From assembly GCA_018894105.1 (NCBI GenBank), contig CM032128.1, positions 31,147,299 to 31,211,298 on the forward strand: a stretch of 64,000 nt of DNA, written 5' to 3'. A program made the position numbers and the translations under genes. The notes under the pieces were generated by a model, which saw nothing but the letters and a program-made list of their open reading frames with translations, did not search any database and was not told the origin of the DNA. The number at the start of each line of letters is the position of its first letter. The first letter of the stretch is position 1. The DNA comes from Jacaranda mimosifolia (taxonomy: Eukaryota; Streptophyta; Magnoliopsida; Lamiales; Bignoniaceae). Below, in pieces: positions 1-10,862 of the stretch.

Positions 1-139
1 AGCTCCAGCATCTTATTTTATCCAAATACTTCAACAACTTATTTTAACAATAAGATCTAACATCTTATAAGCTTCAAAAACATCTTATAAGATGTACAAG
101 CTTATAAGATGTTTAAAATAAGTTTAGCCAAACACCCTC
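1..139. mobile_element. 3' end of a Tourist-like MITE, cut by the window edge
   Basis: The first 139 bases match, with scattered substitutions, the last 140 bases of the complete MITE at 6238-6623. Both have the same run of cttataagatg motifs and the same terminal ccaaacaccctc. The next bases, TTA at 140-142, fit a TWA target duplication of the PIF/Harbinger superfamily. The other end lies outside the window, so its flank cannot be checked. Confidence 0.75.
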
Positions 140-203
140 TTAATATTATATTTGCATACATATTAATTTTAGCCAATGGAGAGGTGACATATGTAAAATA
201 ACA

Positions 204-1009
204 TGTTAGATATTAATTTAAAATTTCTATTCAATCCTTGGAATTTATTAAATTTAATTTTAAAAGATAAATAGTTAATTTTTAATTAATACTCTAGTAT
301 TTATTTTATGCTCAAATCAAATATTGACAAGTATCAAAGATAAAGTATCCATGTCTATGGACCAATCAAATCAAATATATTTGATACTATCTCTTGATAG
401 TTGATATTATCTCTTAATATTTGATATTATCTTATCAAAAAGATAACCCTCAAAGAAGTTCAAGTCAATCTGGAAGTCTTTCATCAAATATCTATATAAA
501 AGGGGTGATTAAAGCTTATTCAACACACAACAAAAATTCTAGCAAGTGAGAGGAACTTTGAAGGAATCCAACAATTCTGTCAATCAAATTTAAGGAGCTC
601 CACACGTTCAAAATGTTTTTCGCGAAACTCATCATATTCTGGCGTTTGATTTGAGATTAAGGTGGCGGAGCCCTCGAATTGACATTATTTTATTCAAATT
701 AAATTCAAGGAGATCTATGACGTTCAAGACGTTATTCACAAAGCTTATATATTTTGGCATTTGATTCGAGATTAATGTGCAAAACCCTCGAATTTGCATT
801 ATTTATTCAAATCAAATTTAAGGAGATTCACGGCTTTCAAGGTGTTCTTTGCGAAACTCATTAAATTCAAGATCATATTTGGAAGGGAAGAATCAAATGA
901 TTAAATTAGAGATTTAATCCACAGTTGATAAATTTTAATTTTGTTTTATTTGTATAGAATTTTCTTGTCTTGTAATTTTATTTTACAGACAGAGAAATTT
1001 GTGCTTACA
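204..1009 (+). repeat. Probable LTR of a truncated retrotransposon
   Basis: The segment begins TGTTAGA and ends TTACA. It is followed five bases later by a primer-binding-site-like tract starting TGGCACGCC (1015-1032). It has a TATA-like box (ctatataaaagg, about 491-502) placed as an LTR promoter would be. From about 581 to 866 it contains 2.5 copies of a 112-115 bp tandem repeat. No partner LTR follows in the window, so the left boundary is inferred from the TG start and no target duplication could be checked. Confidence 0.5.
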
Positions 1010-1075
1010 AATTTTGGCACGCCTGATGGGACAATTTCTACCTTCATTTCTTCCCTTCATCAAGATTGAAATATC

Positions 1076-1162
1076 ATGGCTATCAAGAAGACTACATCAT
1101 TGAAAATTACTACATCAAATTCCTCTAGTACTGGAGCAAAAAATGTTGGCATCATCACATAA
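1076..1162 (+). pseudogene. Stub of a retrotransposon gag ORF
   Basis: An ATG about 45 bp past the primer-binding-site-like tract opens a 28-codon reading frame beginning MAIKKTTSLK and rich in Ser/Thr, then stops. Its position after LTR and PBS, and the basic, Ser/Thr-rich start, fit the N terminus of a Gag protein. The rest of the element is missing and replaced by unrelated repeat DNA. Confidence 0.35.
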
Positions 1163-1199
1163 AGTATGTTAAAAAATAAGACTACTGACTAGAGACTGG

Positions 1200-2160
1200 A
1201 AAATAAAGAAAAAAAAAATTAATTGGGTTAGTTGGGTTGGGTCAGGTTAATTTGAGTATATAAAAATGAAACTCGAGTCCAACCCAATTATAATTAATTT
1301 AAATTGAATTTTATCTAATTAAATCCAAATGCTCGATTCAATCCAAACAAATTAAATTAATTTAGTTCGAATTGTCGTGTTCATAGAGTAAATTCGATCC
1401 ATGAATGCTCTCATACATATAATGGTGTCAAAATCAAACTCAACTCGATGACCTGATAATGACTCACCTGAAAAAAAAAGCAGGTCTGGGTTTGATATTT
1501 TTGGGTTTGGGTCAAATTGGGTCTGACCCGAAAATAACTCGAGAAAGAAAAAAAAAAGGGTCGGGTTGATCTTGGGTCAACCTGTCTAACCTAAAAAAAA
1601 AGCGGGTGATCCAATAACCCAATCAACTTGACCCTATCAAACCCAACCCGACCCACATGAAAAAATTGACTAATTAAAATAAAATCTAAATAATATATAT
1701 CCAAAAATCAAAATTTTAAAAATTCAATTACTGAACAATGGTTTGTTATTTTTTTGTATTCGGAGTACTCATGGACATGATAAGTTTTAAAGTTGTTATG
1801 TTTCTTGGACTTTAATGATTTTGCCAAATTTTAGATTTTATTGTAAATCAAACTTCTACTGAATTATAATGTTGAAATTTATAAATATAAAAAATAAAAT
1901 AAATAAATCAGGTTGGATCAATTTTATCAGATTGGATTGGGTTGAGTCAGATTTATCAGACTGTTGGGTGACTTGATTAAAAATCAGATCAACCCGAACC
2001 TGACACAATCTTTTATGAAGCATATTAGAATTGAGTCTTTTAGGTTTAACTGACATCAAGTTGGATTGAACTGAATTTGAATTTGATATTTTTATATTAT
2101 ATTTCTATCTCAACCCAATTCAAACCCATCTAACTTGCCCAAATTGACAACCCTTACAGA
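1200..2160. repeat. Low-complexity transposon-like repeat rich in GGGTT/AACCC
   Basis: The stretch has many copies of short motifs such as gggttgggtc, gggtctgacccg and caacccgac on both strands. It ends with a gcccaaattgacaaccct motif of the kind often found at plant DNA-transposon ends. The left part reads ttgggttagttgggttggg and the right part is roughly its complement, so it may be a decayed inverted-repeat element. I see no coding sequence and no clear target duplication. Confidence 0.3.
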
Positions 2161-2399
2161 CAGCGGCGTATGAAAGACGAAACACGGCAACAAATGAACA
2201 CTTTTTATCATGGGTCACCCGTTGAGTTGGACCCGATCCGTACTACAATTTCAATTTTTTTTACAGTTGCCATCTCAATTTCCATACGCTTAAAACCCAC
2301 GTCTCTTCCACTTTACACCTCCCCATCGAACGACGGTCTTGTTAAATAGCAGCTCACATTCCATTGAATACGAATTCAGAGCTTCGAAATCGAGTAACG

Positions 2400-5178
2400 A
2401 TGTCGTATGAGGAGGCAGAGGAGGCATTCGAGCACACTCTCTTAGTAGTCCGCGAAGTATCCGTATACAAGATCCCTCCGCGGCCAACCAGCGGCGGCTA
2501 CAAATGCGGCGAGTGGCTTCAGTCGGACAAGATCTGGTCGGGTCGCCTGCGGGTAGTTTCTTGCAACACCCGATGCGAGATCCGACTCGAGGACCCGAAC
2601 TCCGGCGAGCTCTTCGCCGCCTGTTTTATCAACCCGGGGCAGAGGGAGGCTGCTGTCGAATCGGTGCTGGATTCGTCGAGGTATTTCGTGTTGAGGATCG
2701 AAGACGGGCGTGGTAAGCACGCGTTTATAGGGTTGGGGTTTAATGAGAGGAATGAGGCGTTTGATTTTAATGTTGCGTTGTCGGATCACGAGAAGTATGT
2801 GAAGAGGGAGGGGGAGAAGGAGGTGGGAAGTGGCGGCGCTGGTGGTGGAGAGGGTGGGGAGGAGGGGCATATTGATATACATCCTGTTGTTAATCACAGA
2901 TTGAAGGTGATTTACTCAGCTTTTCTCTGAGTTTCTTGATTTGAATTTTTTATTTTGGAGTTCAATTTGTTAGACTTTTAGGTGTCATTACATTGAAAGT
3001 TAAGAATGTGATGTTTAATTTCTTGAATTCTTGTGGATGAGACTATTTTAAGTAATCGTTCTTTGATGATTCTTAGATGCTTTTGATCAGTTCAGGTAAT
3101 GATTACTGGTTGATTAATGCTGCCCTTTTCAATGTATAGGAGAACTGAACTTTAAGGTATTGTTTGGTCTTGAATTCACTTCCACTCCCCTGGAGTTTGA
3201 CCTTAAACGAGCCAGTTATTTAAACCTAAATTGTTAAGACTTAAAGTTTTTATCCAAACTAAGATTACATAGAAACTAGAACTGTTTCTTCCTTTTCAGT
3301 TAGTTTTACTAAGTTCCGGGATGTTATAATTGTCAACCAAGTTACAGATTGTATAAAAAATTACCGTCTATCTACAGCATTATGATCCTTTTGTATCCCG
3401 AATGTGTTTCTTTTATCTGTTCTTATCATGATAAATAGACTTAAATTGCAATATTCGTTTCTTCATTCTAAAGAAGACAAAAAATATATTCTGGTAAATG
3501 GTGATTGTCTCAAAATTATTTCTTTTTATAGTACAATTTGCAGCAACCTTCGTTTCCCTCCTTTTTCTGTTCTAAAATGAATCAAATCTAACTTTTATCA
3601 TGATCTTTAGGAAGGGGAAACAATTCGAATAAATGTAAAAAACAAACCGTCAATTGGGGCAGGCATGCTTTCTGTTGCGGGATTGTCTGGTGGAGTTACT
3701 GGAACTGGAAAACCTAAAACTTTAGGTCTTGCTCCCCCACCTAGTGGGGCAGTCAAAATTAGATCTCCTCTTCCTCCTCCACCCAATGATGCTGCTGCTA
3801 CTAGGATGACTTCTGCCAGTCATGGTACTGTTCTGAAGGAAAATTCAAGGCGCTCAACTGATGCTCTTTCAGATCTCTCTCAACTTGAGGTATGTCTTAC
3901 TTCTTTTTCAGTTATCTAAGGTTGTCTTCCGTGATATTCAATTTCTTTCATTGTTTAGTTAATATCTTCATAGATCTTATATTACTTTTTTTCGTTAAAA
4001 CATTTTATGATTCCACAGTTATGCAATTTTCAGCCTACATTGTTCGATGGCTTGATGTAATTTACTAAGTCCATTTTCAAAGTTCGGTTTTCAAAGTCCA
4101 GTTTAGTAAGGGCCTGCTTGGTTTCATTTTCAAAGTCCATTTCACATTTTCTACTGTTTTAGAAATGAAACATATCACTTTTTATACATTTTTACCCAAC
4201 ATCATTTTCATTTTCATTTTCATTTTCAAAACACATTCTCCGATAACCTATATATCTTCTCTCTCTCTCTCTCCACCTACAACTTATTAAAACAAACATA
4301 ATCGTTATTTTTCCAACAATATATCCAAATACAATCTCATTTTCAACTCATTTCTACTAACTAACTTTTTAAATTTTAAAAATGATGGAAATGAAAATTG
4401 GAAATGAAAATAAAACCAAACGGGCCCTTTGGCAAATTTTCAATTGCTATTTTTTTTCACTCTACATTATGCTGCCTAGATATGAGTTACTGCATTACAT
4501 AGATAAATATTGAGTCGTCTGATTTCTTAGCTTTCTTTGGTGCGCTTTGGTGCAATATTGTGGGATTATCTTCATCTAATGTAATCTGAGCCAATTAAGA
4601 TTGAAGGTGTGGAAATGGAACTTTATGGTTTAAAAATAATTTTAAAGTTTTAGTGGTGGCATTGTTAATGCTAAGATCGATAGCCAAAAGGGCAAATCTT
4701 GTTTTTTATTAGACGGATAAAGATCATAAGTGCCTCTAAGAGAGGGAGAGGGGTTTGGGGCGAAATCAATAGTAGCCAGTGATCGTCGTGCATGTGATTC
4801 ACCATTTCATTGTTAGCAATGTGTTTATACGATTTATAATTCCTTGTAGATTATCCTGTCATTGAGTGATTTGGGAGAATTACTATCCCCTTTAGACTTT
4901 CTTTGAAATTCAAACTATGCTGCATTCTAAGATGAAATGATTTGTCTTACGGAGGCATGTGAGTTATATCATTATCCACATGCTCTAAACTTATCACTTA
5001 TATATGTCTTATTTTGTTTGAAGAAATGAATAGTGGTTGCTGGTTTAGAAGGAAGATACTTATTGCGTTCTTTTCCCTTGTGTTGCTGGTTTCTTGTTTG
5101 AATCTGCAGAAAAACCTTCCACCCACAACTGGATCAGGGCCTGCCAAAACCTCTGCAGCTGGCTGGGCAGCATTCTGA
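2400..5178 (+). CDS. NECAP-like adaptin ear-binding coat-associated protein
   Basis: Three exons, 2400-2906, 3611-3889 and 5110-5178, join in phase to 284 codons. The protein opens MSYEEAEEAFEHTLLVVREV and has the full NECAP PHear-type domain (about residues 5-175), including SGGYKCGEW, IWSGRLRVVSC, RYFVLRIEDGRGKHAFIGLG and FDFNVALSDHEKYV. A Gly/Glu-rich linker, the EGETIRINVK strand, a Pro-rich tail and a C-terminal WAAF follow. WxxF is the motif that binds adaptin ear domains, so it probably acts as an accessory factor in clathrin-coated vesicle formation at the plasma membrane or endosomes. The reading frame is open upstream to a TTG at 2364, but the ATG at 2400 matches family starts. All splice sites are GT-AG. 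Intron 2 carries a MITE-like insertion. Family assignment is secure; the individual cargo role is inferred. Confidence 0.93.
4110..4427. mobile_element. MITE-like insertion in NECAP intron 2
   Basis: The ends are imperfect inverted repeats: gggcctgcttggtttcatttt on the left, and the complement gggcccgtttggttttatttt on the right. The left flank is TAA; the right flank is TTT, so a target duplication is only partly visible. The interior is rich in cattttcattttc runs, like the element at 47615-47979, and is non-coding. Confidence 0.5.
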
Positions 5179-5360
5179 AGATTTAACCTTGGAACCTTTT
5201 TGCTGTACTTGTTGCTGTTGTACTAAGAAAGATGAGAAATGTCAAAAGGGAAATGTCAAGAAGTGTGTTTGGACTACGGTCTTCAAAGTATAATATATGA
5301 ATATCAATTGTTTTTTTTATCTATGTAAAATAGATAGAATTCATCCTTTCTAAAGTCCTT

Positions 5361-5402
5361 TCTTCCTCTTCTTCTTCTTCTTCTTCTTCTTCTTCTTCTT
5401 CT
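5361..5402. repeat. (TTC)n microsatellite in the NECAP 3' flank
   Basis: An almost pure cttcttcttc run of about 40 bp ends in a poly-T tract. It lies about 185 bp after the NECAP stop codon, probably in or near the 3' UTR. Confidence 0.85.
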
Positions 5403-5419
5403 CCTTTTTTTTTTTTTTA

Positions 5420-6087
5420 ATACCATCCTCCCTCATGTGAAGTTTGAAGCTTGATGTTAGTGCTCCACATCGTTGAAATAAATAAGTAGTTGTTTCTATA
5501 TATGATCTTGAACAATCCTCATTTCTTGAGCTGACTTTTGAGGTTGAGGTAGCCGAGGTTCATCTTTTAACACTTGAATTTGCATTTTAGAAAAGTATCA
5601 ACTCAATTGATTAGATGTTGGTAAATTATTAACTCAAAAAACATTTGAAAAAAGATTATGAAAGTCCTAATTAAAAAATCTGTCTTAAATATTTCCAAAC
5701 TATGAAATCGAAGTGTACCCAAGTATTATCTTAAGTTATGCTTGGATTAATGAATTTAAAGTTGAGGATTTCAAATTTATGCTATCAATTTTAATGAATT
5801 TGTTTACATAATTTTGTGGTACAATGAAGTTTGAATTTTAAGTTTCTATTCTAGGCAATTTTTTAATAAATTTAAATTCATTTAATAGGAGTCACATTAA
5901 ATCTCTCTTAAGTTTAGGCAATCTTAGAATTTATGAGGTATTACTTGATTTTGTTTTTGGTTAGTGATTTGAAAAAATATTTTTTTGGTGGTCGGTTGAA
6001 AAAGATGTGGAAAACCAAAGGGAAAATTTGCTTTTGTTTTCAGATAAGAAATATTTTATTCTAAATGCCCCATCAAATTTTTATGTT
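5420..6087. other. Intergenic spacer with no gene seen
   Basis: AT-rich sequence between the NECAP 3' end and the Tat-1 insertion. It has only short open frames without similarity I recognise. It ends at the ATTAT target site (6088-6092). Confidence 0.6.
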
Positions 6088-6092
6088 ATTAT

Positions 6093-7141
6093 TGATGAGG
6101 TTAATTTTGTACAATGGATTCCTGGATCACGATCCAAAGGGGTTACTCGACCAAAAAGATGTGTTTGTGGACTTGGGGTGGAACTTGCAGCCACAGAGTA
6201 AACGTCAGGCTAGCCAAGAAGGCCCTCCGATGATTAAGAGGGTGTTTGGGTGAGCTTATAAGCTTTTTAAAACATCTTATAAGATGTTTAAGAGCTTATA
6301 AGTCGATAAAAAGTGTTTGGTAAATTTTTTTAAAAAAGAGCTTATAAGATCCTAAAATAAGATATTATGGACTTATAAGCTCTTTTTAAAAAGTAAAGAG
6401 ACCCTAACTTATTTTTAAAATCTTAACAAGCTCCTTCATTTTTTACCATTTTAATTACAAAATTACCATTATTAACATCTTATAAGCTTCAAGATCTTAT
6501 TTTATCCAAACACTTCGACAACTTATTTTGAAAATGAGATCTAACATCTTATAAGCTCCAAAAATATCTTATAAGATGTAGGAGCTTATAAGATGTTTTA
6601 AAAAAGTTTAGCCAAACACCCTCTAAGTCAGTAAATCGATCTGAGAGTGTTTGGATAGAGTAATAGTTCGAAGAGAGTATGAAAGCTTATCGATTTTTTT
6701 GAAAGATGAGGTATTTATATGTTTACTTAGGGATAAAAAGACGGATTTCTCCTCGACACATCTCAGATATTGTTCCCTCGAGTAAGGGCATCTTAGGTCT
6801 TTTCGACCTGAGCCTGGGCTTTACACATTGCTTATTGGCTGGAGAGGGGATTTATACTGTCATTAATATGGAAGTGATGCACTGTTAATCCATTAAATGC
6901 GGACAGACTAGTGGTTAGGGCGCATTTAATGCAGACATGATGGGTGGCAGAAGTTGCCATTAACCGCCATTAATGTTCTTCCGCGCTTATATTGACCTCT
7001 AAGTTAGAAAAATCGACCTTTATAGTCGAGTTTGGGCATTGGGCCTCATAAATTGGGCTTATTTTTTGGTCTTTGGACCTTATAACTTGATTATGTTATA
7101 AGCCCCTTAGGCGTGCTGGGCTTACCCATATACCCATATCA
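6093..7141 (-). repeat. 3' LTR of Tat-1, interrupted by a MITE
   Basis: It matches the LTR at 21515-22182 end to end except for the 386-bp MITE plus 3-bp duplication. On the plus strand it runs from tgatgagg to catatca. It is followed by the complement of the polypurine tract (tgagtccccctaact, 7140-7154). Confidence 0.93.
6238..6623. mobile_element. Tourist-like (PIF/Harbinger) MITE
   Basis: A 386-bp element with 12-bp perfect terminal inverted repeats GAGGGTGTTTGG/CCAAACACCCTC, flanked by TAA at 6235-6237 and 6624-6626. The interior repeats cttataagatg motifs and has no coding capacity. The other Tat-1 LTR reads gattaagtcag at the matching place (about 21669-21679), which is the unoccupied site with a single TAA. 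The TIR and TWA duplication fit PIF/Harbinger; the absence of a transposase makes it non-autonomous. Confidence 0.93.
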
Positions 7142-7366
7142 TGAGTCCCCCTAACTTTGTAGTTTGACCATAATACGGTCGGAGTTAGGAATAGATTACT
7201 CGAATTATGGTAAGCATATCGACAAGAATCGCCAGAGCGAGATGAAATATTTTGAATCTTGACTAGAATAAGCAAGGCCGGAACTATTTTAGACGGTTAC
7301 ACGAATGTTCATGCAGAGGTAACCGGCGATTATGCATTTATTCGCCGATTAGAATTTTGGTTCACC

Positions 7367-7374
7367 TATAAATA
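7367..7374 (+). promoter_or_regulatory. TATA box of the Tat-1 opposite-strand gene
   Basis: TATAAATA lies 175 bp before the ATG at 7542. It is followed by a sequence with tttaccgc that is also present after the TATA box in Tat-2. Because both copies keep the box at nearly the same distance, it is likely the core promoter of the gene on the plus strand. Confidence 0.65.
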
Positions 7375-7541
7375 GTGGATTTTCACCATTCATTTTCACT
7401 TTTACCGCAACACTTTGAGGTTGAGCAGTGCTGATTTTCGGTCGTTTTTGAGCAATCTTGAGCCCTTATTTTTCTGCATGCAGTTTTCATATGTCCTCTT
7501 TTTCTACATTTTAAATTATGCTAGCAATATCTTCTCATAAT

Positions 7542-9486
7542 ATGTCGAGTTCAAGTTCTAATCCTGAGGCTACACGCTCGATCGATGCCTCGAATAATGG
7601 GGGACTCGAACGAGTCCTCTAGTGGTAGGTCGGGATCCCCTGAGTAGCTTGAGTTAGGTGCGAGCGAGGGAGTATTAGAGGTAGATGAGGGGTTGGATCT
7701 TTCTAACCCAAATGTTGACGAAGCCGGGCCCTCAGGGCATGTGGTTGAAGAGGATGAGGCGTTAGGAGAAGCAGATGAACCTCCCAAGTCTAGGGGAAGG
7801 TTATTCACGACTATTCATTACAGTGACATTGTGTCAAAAATTTCATCGGATGATTTTAGGTCTATTAGGGAGAAGTACATATTCCGAACGAGTTTGAGTT
7901 AATTAAGCCTAGGGCCATAGATAGAATGCACACTTCTCCAGAAAGGTATAACCATTTTCGAGGACGCCATGAAGTGCAGCCTTAGGTTTCCTTTAGTCGG
8001 CTCTATAGTTGATCTTCTGAGGGGTCTCTAAGTCTGTATAACTCAGCTCTTGCCCAATTGCTTCTCCCTCATGTGTAGTTTCGTCATTCTGATAGCCATT
8101 CTCGATGAACCTCCTTCTTGGGCGAACTTTAGTTATCTTTTTCATTTGCTAATGTCGCGGAAGTTGGGTTTGGCTAGGTAATTGGGGTTTTACTATTTAA
8201 CAACCTGACCTCGCAGAAAAATCTTCAAAACCTTATCTTCTTTCCATGGCCTAAAATGGAAATAAAGGTATTTTTATATCCGATCCCCTGGCGGGGTTAG
8301 TTTCAATATTCCAAGAGGGTAGATGATGGGTAGGGTCGAAATGAACACAGATGAGAATCCATCGTGGAATAATGTCTTTGTCCGGGATCTCCTTGAGCTT
8401 GGTAAGATGGACGCCTCCGAGTTTATAAAGGAGGAATTTAGTTTTGGCGGGTTATCGACCGCTCAATTGATATTGCATGCTAACGCGCGGTTAGGTGGAA
8501 ACTAACCTTTATAATTTATGCAATTTGTTTTTTCATAGTTTGTAGAAACTATCTCTATGATAGATATTTTTGCCCTTTTAGTCAGGCAGTTATGAACCGC
8601 GCTAGGCAGATAGCGACACGTAAACAGCAAGAGGAGCAAGAGTGTCGGAAGGTTGCCGATGCTCAAGCTACTGGGGTCGCGTCTGCTGCTTAGGGGAGTC
8701 AACCTCAACCTACCACTAGTCAGAGTCTTGGAGTGGCGAACAGCCCGTCCCCACAACAGTAAAAAAAAAAGGCTACTGAGACCGCGATGGGACATGCCTC
8801 GAAGAAGACTGCGGTCGAAAAAGGGAAGAAAAAGGTGAACGAGCTCGATGAGGCTGCGTATGCGACTCTGCCTCCCAATCGATTGTGTAATCTTCCAATC
8901 TTTCCCAAGCCCAAGTTTGGGGAAAAAGTAGGGGTATCGAATATAGCGATGATGATGGGCACAGGGGCAACATCAATGACACCTTTAGTAGTTCTAACGG
9001 CTAGTCTTTTTCCAAAAGGACCAAGTTGAAATGTTCAATCACGACCAACTTTCTGCTTTGAAAGCTTTCGCCTACCATGCTAATATGGTAAAGGCCGGCT
9101 TCGAATTTATTTTTTGTGTTATGCCAAATCTCAGCTAATATAATCACGATTTATTCGACTTTTGTAGGTCGGGCAATGGGGGTATAACCTTTACTGTCGC
9201 TACGAGCTATGTGAGACTAACTATCTGTGGTTGGAGGAGAAGTGCGAGGAATTGAAGATAGAATAGAATGATTTGGTCAAAACCAAGGTCCAATCGTTCG
9301 AGTCGAGACTGACTGAGTTGACCAAGTAGCTCGAAGAAAACGATGTTGAGCTGCTAGCTACCATTGAAGGCAAAAGTCAAGTTGAGGAGCAGCTTAAGAA
9401 AACAATCAACTTGATTCAGTAGATTTCTGAGTTGGGTCGAGCGCATGGTTATGATAGCGCGCTGCGATATGCTCGATCTGAGTTCT
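7542..9486 (+). pseudogene. Opposite-strand gene of Tat-1, 5' part (Transposase_28-like)
   Basis: The frame starts MSSSSSNPEATRS and is broken by stops and frameshifts. It is recognisable by SRGRLFTTIHYSDIVSKIS, NEFELIKPRAIDRMHT, PSWNNVFVRDLLELGKM and MNRARQIATRKQQEE, each matching the Tat-2 copy. The family resembles plant proteins annotated as putative gypsy-type transposon (PF04195). Introns are visible at 8495-8581 (gtggaa...ttttag) and 9088-9167 (gtaaag...tttgtag). The next exon encodes a charged coiled-coil-like region. The Athila element at 9487 splits the gene; the remainder is at 15068-15604. The protein's function is unknown. It is encoded against gag-pol and has its own TATA box. 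Confidence 0.75.
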
Positions 9487-10712
9487 TGTTAAGTTGCATT
9501 TTTGTTTTTTTATTCGTATAATTTTTCCTTGTGATTAATAGTAAAAATGCTTAATTATTGGATTTTAACTTTCTTTTTATGTTTTGTGAAACAAATTGAA
9601 GATTCAAGCTAAATGCAGTTGGAAATTGAGGTTTTGACATGCTTGGAGCAAATATCACATTCCCGAGGAGACAAGGAATGGAAGAAGGAGATAATTCAAG
9701 TGCGGAAATGTTTTAGCAGTTGTATATTCCTGGAATATTTTAATTTTTGTTTTTTTAATTAGGATAATTTTAGTTTTCCTATTCTGGTAGGACTTTTATT
9801 AGTTTTCCAGTTGCATTAGGAGTAGTAGGCTATTTATAGGGAACTAGGATTCTTTAATATGAGAGTTTTTGGATTCTTTTGTTTAGCATATTTTTAGTTT
9901 CTTGCACTTTTTCTCTCAGACATGAGTTGCTAAACTCTTCTTCTAGCCTAAGGAATTATCGAAGTTTTGGTTCTTCAGTATTTGTGAGATCTAATTGATT
10001 TAATTTGTTTTCCTTATTCCTTGAGTATTTATTTATCTTCCGTTTTCATTACGATTATTCAGGTTCATTGAATTTAGGGCCCAAATTTGATAGCTTAAAA
10101 TAATTGTCCTGTCAATTAGAACATTAAATCCGTAATTGTTTAATTGTTCTAATATTTGTGGCAAATAACATGGTTATGTGTGGTGACCACATGCACGATT
10201 TATGTTATGTGGATAAATAATCTAGTTTAAATGAACCCCACTTGTGTGTGTTTGTTGGCTAGGGCTGCGTCTCTCTAATTTTTAATGCTGTTGATAAATT
10301 AAATCATAGGAGCGCTTCTTTACGGTTGTTTATTAACAAGGGAAATAACTAACGAGCTTCTCTTAGTTATCGAAATAGTAAGAAGAGATTGGTTATTAGG
10401 GCATCTGAGTAACTATAACCAATCTATTCAAGAAAAGAGGAATTAATCTTTGCATTAATGATCAGATCTGTGAACCAAACTAATATTTTACCTTAAGCTA
10501 GATTCCATTCTTATTTTTATTTGTGATTTATTTTACTTTTAAGATTCTAGTTTTCAGTTTTATAAAAATCTTCCCCATTCTATTTTATTTTATTCAGTAA
10601 ATTTGAAAGAAACAAAACTTAACAGTCCCTGTGGAATACGACCATACTCTCATTGATTACAAATCATATATTTAGAGTAGGCATTTATTTTTGTTGGATT
10701 CGACATCTATCA
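9487..10712 (+). repeat. Complete LTR of the nested Athila-type element
   Basis: It begins tgttaagttgc and ends gacatctatca. Near its 3' end it has the cagtccctgtgga motif common in this kind of LTR. The PBS follows after a five-base spacer. The first 98 bp recur inverted at 10747-10844 and the last 22 bp recur directly at 15041-15062. Confidence 0.85.
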
Positions 10713-10746
10713 AATTTTGGCGCCGTTGTCAGGACTTAATTAGGAT

Positions 10747-10862
10747 AAACATAAAAAGAAAGTTAAAACCTAATAATTAAGCATTTTTATTCTTAATCAC
10801 AAGGGAAAATTATACGAATAAAAAGACAAAAATGCAACTTAACAAATTCCCCCACACTTTAG
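10747..10862 (-). repeat. Inverted LTR start plus polypurine tract of the Athila element
   Basis: 10747-10844 is the reverse complement of the first 98 bp of the LTR at 9487. 10845-10862 reads ctaaagtgtgggggaatt on the minus strand, a polypurine tract directly before an LTR start. The LTR copy breaks off at ttttatgttt and joins a 34-bp plus-oriented PBS segment. Confidence 0.85.

Noticed and set aside
2442..2897. 151-codon minus-strand ORF at the NECAP locus
   Set aside because: It is the complement of NECAP exon 1, which has family-level similarity over its full length.
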